Source of the DNA: Frankiaceae bacterium
GTDB taxonomy: Bacteria > Actinomycetota > Actinomycetes > JAVEEB01
Direction: 5' to 3'
NCBI GenBank assembly: GCA_030840665.1
Contig: JAVEEB010000187.1
Span: forward strand, 1 to 8,706
Length of the DNA stretch: 8,706 bases
Part shown: positions 6,034 through 8,706 of the stretch, one piece after another
Position numbering within the stretch: position 1 is the first letter of the stretch
How the letters are laid out: each line of letters opens with the position of its first letter
Program-made: the position numbers and the translations under genes
Notes under the pieces: generated by a model
The model's input: only the letters and a program-made list of their open reading frames with translations
The model's database searches: none
Told to the model about the DNA's origin: nothing

Positions 6034-6885
6034 ATGACCACGTCGTACGACGAGCCCGCCGTCCCTTCTGGGGGCGGCGGGCTCGTTCGATACCGCCTCG
6101 ACATCGCCTACGACGGCACAGATTTTTGTGGCTGGGCTCGCCAGACCGCGCAACGATCGGTCCAGGGCGAGATAGAAGATGCCCTCGCGACGATCCTGCG
6201 GCTCGAGCGCCCGCCGCGGCTGACCGTTGCCGGCCGCACCGACGCCGGCGTCCACGCGACGGGGCAGGTCGCGCACGTGGACCTGCCGGCGCACGCGGAG
6301 GCGTACCGGCTGCTGCGGGCCCTCAACGGTGTGCTCGCGAACGACGTGCGCGTGCAGCGGGTCGCGATTGCCCCCGCCGGTTTCGACGCGCGCTTCTCGG
6401 CCCTGCAGAGGCGCTACGAGTTCCGCGTGAGCGACGCCCCGTACGGCGCCTCGCCCCTGCGCCGCCGCGACACGATGCACCACGACCGACCCCTCGACCT
6501 CGGGGACATGCAGGCCGCCGCGGCCGCCCTGGTCGGCCTGCACGACTTCCGCGCCTTCTGCCGGCTGCGGGTGGGCGCGACAACGATTCGGCTGCTCCTA
6601 CGGCTCTCCTGCGCCCGCGACGGGGACATCGTCACGGTCACCGTCGAGGCGGATGCGTTCTGCCACTCGATGGTGCGCTCGCTCGTGGGCGCCCTGATAG
6701 CTGTGGGCGACGGCCGCCAGCGGCCGGACTGGCCGGCGGGACTGCTGAACGCCGACCGCCGCTCCGACGTCGTCACCGTCGCCCAGGCGCGGGGGCTGAC
6801 CCTGGTCGAGGTCACCTTCCCGCCTGACGAGGACCTGGCGGCGCGGGCGGAGTCCACGCGGGCCACCCGTTCGTTATCCAGTTGA
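6034..6885 (+). CDS. truA: tRNA pseudouridine(38-40) synthase
   Basis: TruA converts uridines 38, 39 and 40 of the tRNA anticodon arm to pseudouridine. The protein is 283 residues from the ATG at 6034. Visible signatures are YDGTDFCGWARQ (about 26-37), the catalytic motif GRTDAGVHA with D70, FDARFSALQRRYEFRV, HDFRAFC and the C-terminal ADAFCHSMVRSLVGALIAVG. The first 16 residues (MTTSYDEPAVPSGGGG) are a non-conserved extension before the domain. The start is 13 bases after the rplQ stop and has no convincing Shine-Dalgarno sequence, so it probably relies on reinitiation after rplQ. The same frame stays open upstream inside rplQ, but that part is only an overlap. rplQ-truA is a common actinobacterial pair, and rplM usually follows closely; here two other genes intervene. 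Confidence 0.95.
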   Translation: MTTSYDEPAVPSGGGGLVRYRLDIAYDGTDFCGWARQTAQRSVQGEIEDALATILRLERPPRLTVAGRTDAGVHATGQVAHVDLPAHAEAYRLLRALNGVLANDVRVQRVAIAPAGFDARFSALQRRYEFRVSDAPYGASPLRRRDTMHHDRPLDLGDMQAAAAALVGLHDFRAFCRLRVGATTIRLLLRLSCARDGDIVTVTVEADAFCHSMVRSLVGALIAVGDGRQRPDWPAGLLNADRRSDVVTVAQARGLTLVEVTFPPDEDLAARAESTRATRSLSS

Positions 6886-6896
6886 TCGCTCCGTGG

Positions 6897-6929
6897 CCGT
6901 GTCAGAAACCGCTGACCGGGCACGGTTTA
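6897..6929 (+). terminator. Probable truA terminator
   Basis: CCGTG (6897-6901) pairs with CACGG (6921-6925) and TCAG (6902-6905) with CTGA (6912-6915), leaving a CCGGG bulge (6916-6920) and loop AAACCG. TTTA follows. It lies 12 bases after the truA stop and would end the long ribosomal transcript. The bulge and short T-run make it a modest candidate. Confidence 0.45.
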
Positions 6930-6937
6930 GATCATGA

Positions 6938-6955
6938 GGGCCGCGAAAGCGGTCC
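6938..6955 (+). promoter_or_regulatory. GAAA-capped stem-loop before the lipoprotein gene
   Basis: GGGCCGC (6938-6944) pairs with GCGGTCC (6949-6955), seven pairs including one G-U, closed by GAAA (6945-6948), a GNRA tetraloop. The Shine-Dalgarno GAGGG (6956-6960) begins right after the stem, so stem stability could affect ribosome access to the lipoprotein gene. No promoter was recognised in this gap. Confidence 0.45.
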
Positions 6956-6967
6956 GAGGGATACGCA

Positions 6968-7642
6968 ATGAGGGGATTTTTCTCGATGAATGTTTTTTTG
7001 CGGACGACCACAGTCCTGGCAGCCCTGACCCTGGGCCTCGCCGGCTGCACGTCCACTCCCGCATCGCCGACGACAGCCGGATCGAGCTCAACGAGCCCTT
7101 CTGACACGAGTTCGTCGAGCGGGTCAACGAGCGGGTCGCCGACCGGTGCTTCCACGGGGACGACGAGCGCATCGCCGAGCGTCCCGCCGTTCGTCGACGG
7201 GGCGGGCAAGAAATTTCCCACGCTGAAGGAGTCGGGCGGCGCCGTGGTGACAGTGAACGGGGTCCAGGCGAAGGTCTTCGTACACCCTGATTCCGTGACC
7301 AAGGGGACAGTGGCCGACCTGGGTGCGGGTGCGAAAGTGCCGAAGGGGCAATTGCCGTTCTTCGTGACCGTCACCTACACGAATGCGGGGACGACAACGC
7401 TGCAGTTCCCCAGTCTGGGCACGTACCTGCGGGCGACCGGCACCAATGCGGAGCAGCCGACGCCGTTCACGTCGGACAACCCGATCCCGAAATGTGTCTC
7501 GAAGGATTCACCCGAAACCTTCAAGCCTGGCGCGATTTTCACCGACTGCCAGGTGCTCCTTTTCCCAACCGGCACCACGATCGGTCAACTCGCGTACCGG
7601 CCTGGGGCAGCTGCCACTGAGATGACGTGGAAGGTCGCGTAG
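6968..7642 (+). CDS. Secreted lipoprotein of unknown function
   Basis: I do not recognise the family. The 224 residues start with a signal peptide: basic R2 and R12, a hydrophobic core about 14-25, and the lipobox LAGC with C27 as the lipidated cysteine. It should be anchored on the outer face of the cytoplasmic membrane. Residues 28-72 are a Ser, Thr, Gly and Pro linker typical of a wall-spanning spacer. Residues 73-224 form a compact domain with strand-like stretches such as AVVTVNGVQAKVFVHP, PFFVTVTYTNAGTTTLQF and TDCQVLLFP, suggesting a beta-sandwich. C176 and C194 could form a disulfide. The ATG at 6968 has GAGGG upstream; M7 (6986) is a possible alternative start. It is more AT-rich at its start than its neighbours. 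It stands alone between truA and a convergent gene. Confidence 0.85.
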   Translation: MRGFFSMNVFLRTTTVLAALTLGLAGCTSTPASPTTAGSSSTSPSDTSSSSGSTSGSPTGASTGTTSASPSVPPFVDGAGKKFPTLKESGGAVVTVNGVQAKVFVHPDSVTKGTVADLGAGAKVPKGQLPFFVTVTYTNAGTTTLQFPSLGTYLRATGTNAEQPTPFTSDNPIPKCVSKDSPETFKPGAIFTDCQVLLFPTGTTIGQLAYRPGAAATEMTWKVA

Positions 7643-7674
7643 CCCGAAGGCGGCTGGCCGGGCTCGCGATCGCG
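7641..7674. terminator. Possible convergent-gap stem-loop and palindrome
   Basis: AGCCCG (7641-7646) pairs with CGGGCT (7659-7664) around a 12-base loop, starting at the lipoprotein stop codon. A perfect 10-bp palindrome, CGCGATCGCG (7665-7674), follows. The gap separates two convergent genes, where a bidirectional terminator is expected. Neither element has T-runs, so assignment is weak. Nothing else was seen in 7675-7699. Confidence 0.3.
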
Positions 7675-7699
7675 TCCGCTGCACGGGGGCGGGAGTCAG

Positions 7700-8182
7700 T
7701 CAGCAGACGACGTCGAGCTGCCCGGTCTTCACGTCGTACAAGACGCCTCGTACGTGATCCCGGAACGGGATGTACACGCACGCCCGGATGAGCGCGACGC
7801 TGTTCGCCACGGCGTCGTGCTCGTCCGCGTACCCCTCGACGTCCCAGGGGGGCAGCTCGCCGGTCTCGGCGGCGACCATCGACCGGAACTCGGCGTCGTT
7901 GTGGCCCGACATGCCGCAGTCCGTGTGGTGGCAGACCAGGATCTCGCGGGTGCCGATCTTGCGCTGGCTGATGGTCAGGGACCGCAGCACGTCGGGCGTC
8001 GCGTAGCCGCCGGCGTTGCGGATGACGTGCACCTCGCCGTCGCCGAGGTTGAAGATGCGCCGGACGTCCATGCGGGTGTCCATGCACGTCACGATCGTGA
8101 CGCCGGAGCTGGGGAGGCGGGGCACACCCATCGTGTACGGCGCCGCGAGGGCACGCTGGATGACGTCGTCGACAGCTGCCAT
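7700..8182 (-). CDS. Beta-class carbonic anhydrase, short form
   Basis: This zinc enzyme interconverts CO2 and bicarbonate in the cytosol, supplying bicarbonate for carboxylation reactions and helping pH balance. From the preferred ATG (complement of 8180-8182) it is 160 residues, matching the short actinobacterial subgroup that includes mycobacterial Rv1284, which it resembles in motif order. Numbered from this start, zinc ligands are C33 (in TCMDTRMD), H86 and C89 (in CHHTDCGM), with the catalytic dyad D35 and R37. Other signatures are HVIRNAGG and LRSLTISQRKIGTREI. GAAGGAGG (complement of 8194-8201) lies 11 bases before this ATG. A TTG at 8203 would add seven residues, but it overlaps that Shine-Dalgarno sequence, so it is unlikely. 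It converges on the lipoprotein gene and diverges from rplM. Confidence 0.93.
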   Translation of the reverse strand: MAAVDDVIQRALAAPYTMGVPRLPSSGVTIVTCMDTRMDVRRIFNLGDGEVHVIRNAGGYATPDVLRSLTISQRKIGTREILVCHHTDCGMSGHNDAEFRSMVAAETGELPPWDVEGYADEHDAVANSVALIRACVYIPFRDHVRGVLYDVKTGQLDVVC

Positions 8183-8280
8183 GTGGTGGCGGGCCTCCTT
8201 CAAGGGGTTCCTGCGAGACTAGTGGTGGCCGGTTTCTCACGATCCGCCACCCACGCCTGTGAGGGCCGTCCAGTGGGTGA

Positions 8281-8324
8281 ATAACCGGACCGGCTTTGCC
8301 CCCGAAGGCCCGGCCGGTTATCCT
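8281..8324. promoter_or_regulatory. Inverted repeat overlapping a predicted rplM promoter
   Basis: ATAACCGG (8281-8288) pairs with CCGGTTAT (8314-8321). After an A bulge at 8289, the stem can continue inward through CC/GG (8290-8291 with 8312-8313), a C bulge at 8311, and GGCTTT (8292-8297) with AAGGCC (8305-8310), loop 8298-8304. Overlapping it is a possible promoter for rplM: TTGCCC (8296-8301), 17 bases, then TATCCT (8319-8324), four of six matches each. A further CCGGTT is at 8229-8234. The repeat may be an operator, or may terminate transcription; the sequence does not decide. Confidence 0.45.
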
Positions 8325-8338
8325 TTGACCCTGTTGCC

Positions 8339-8360
8339 CGCGGCGGCTGATGCTGCCGCG
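8339..8360 (+). promoter_or_regulatory. Stem-loop in the rplM leader
   Basis: CGCGGCGGC (8339-8347) pairs with GCTGCCGCG (8352-8360), nine pairs including one G-U, loop TGAT. It would lie near the start of the rplM leader RNA if the predicted promoter is used, about 85 bases before the start codon. In Firmicutes an L13 leader is known upstream of rplM; no similarity to it can be claimed here. Confidence 0.4.
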
Positions 8361-8444
8361 TGCCCGCCGTCTCCATGCGGCACTTGTGAACGACACCGCC
8401 TGACCGACACGCCATACCCGACACGCTTAGCTCCGAGGACTCCT

Positions 8445-8706
8445 GTGCGCACGTTCAGCCCCAAGCCTTCCGACGTCACGCGTCAGTGGCACGTCATCGA
8501 CGCGACCGACGTGGTGCTCGGCCGGCTGGCCACCCAGGCCGCCACGCTTCTCCGCGGCAAGCACAAGACGATCTTCGCCCCGCACATCGACACGGGCGAC
8601 TTCGTCATCGTGATCAACGCCGGCAAGGTGTCGCTCTCCGGCAACAAGCGTGACCAGAAGTTCGCCGTTCGCCACTCCGGCCGCCCCGGTGGCCTCAAGC
8701 AGATCT
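8445..8706 (+). CDS. rplM: 50S ribosomal protein uL13, 3'-truncated
   Basis: uL13 is an early-assembly large-subunit protein binding 23S rRNA. The first 87 residues are visible: [20 protein letters not shown], then [19 protein letters not shown], the [17 protein letters not shown] segment, and [11 protein letters not shown] near the window end. The start is GTG at 8445, with GAGGA (8435-8439) five bases upstream, and MRT is the usual actinobacterial opening. rpsI normally follows; it lies beyond the window. A 262-base divergent region separates it from the carbonic anhydrase start. Confidence 0.96.
   Translation, partial: MRTFSPKPSDVTRQWHVIDATDVVLGRLATQAATLLRGKHKTIFAPHIDTGDFVIVINAGKVSLSGNKRDQKFAVRHSGRPGGLKQI

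Noticed and set aside
7113..7137. Direct repeat CGAGCGGGTC in the lipoprotein linker
   Set aside because: It simply reflects Ser/Gly/Thr-rich low-complexity coding sequence.
8350..8403. Leader peptide [20 protein letters not shown] before rplM
   Set aside because: No Shine-Dalgarno sequence, and its start is within the leader hairpin; a short open frame is expected by chance at this GC content.
1..8706. Mobile elements, CRISPR arrays, tRNA or rRNA genes
   Set aside because: No transposase or integrase frame, no evenly spaced repeats, and no RNA gene signature seen on either strand.

Overview
This window comes from a high-GC actinobacterium. The evidence is strong GC bias at third codon positions, GTG starts on infA, rpoA and rplM, actinobacterial forms of RpoA and L17, and stem-loops lacking U-tracts. 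The family cannot be fixed from the sequence; a Micrococcales-like lineage is a guess. Almost everything present is translation, transcription and secretion core machinery: the end of the spc operon, the alpha operon and the start of the rplM operon.

Layout. 1-1036 is the C-terminal two-thirds of secY. map (1139-1936) follows directly; adk, often found between secY and map in actinobacteria, is not here. The 102-base secY-map gap instead holds two strong stem-loops and a near-perfect 16-bp tandem repeat that creates a 7-codon minigene overlapping the map start by ATGA. After a hairpin, a promoter at 1965-1994 opens the unit infA-rpmJ-rpsM-rpsK-rpsD-rpoA-rplQ-truA (2127-6885), all on + with small gaps. 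Hairpins stand out at three points: the infA leader (8-bp stem then a T-rich stretch), the rpmJ-rpsM gap (three stem-loops in a row) and the rpsD-rpoA gap (15-bp stem with a UUCC loop).

6886-8182 is accessory: a stem-loop likely ending truA, a lipoprotein of unknown function (6968-7642, +) and a convergent short beta-carbonic anhydrase (7700-8182, -). A 262-base divergent region follows, with a large inverted repeat overlapping a possible rplM promoter. rplM begins at 8445 and is cut by the window end.

Together: SecY forms the export channel; methionine aminopeptidase trims new proteins; IF-1, bL36, uS13, uS11, uS4, bL17 and uL13 build or start the ribosome; RpoA assembles RNA polymerase; TruA modifies tRNA anticodon arms. 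No mobile element, CRISPR array, tRNA or rRNA gene was seen. No clear new gene system was found. The most interesting signals are the structured non-coding elements between the ribosomal genes and the rearranged secY-map junction.
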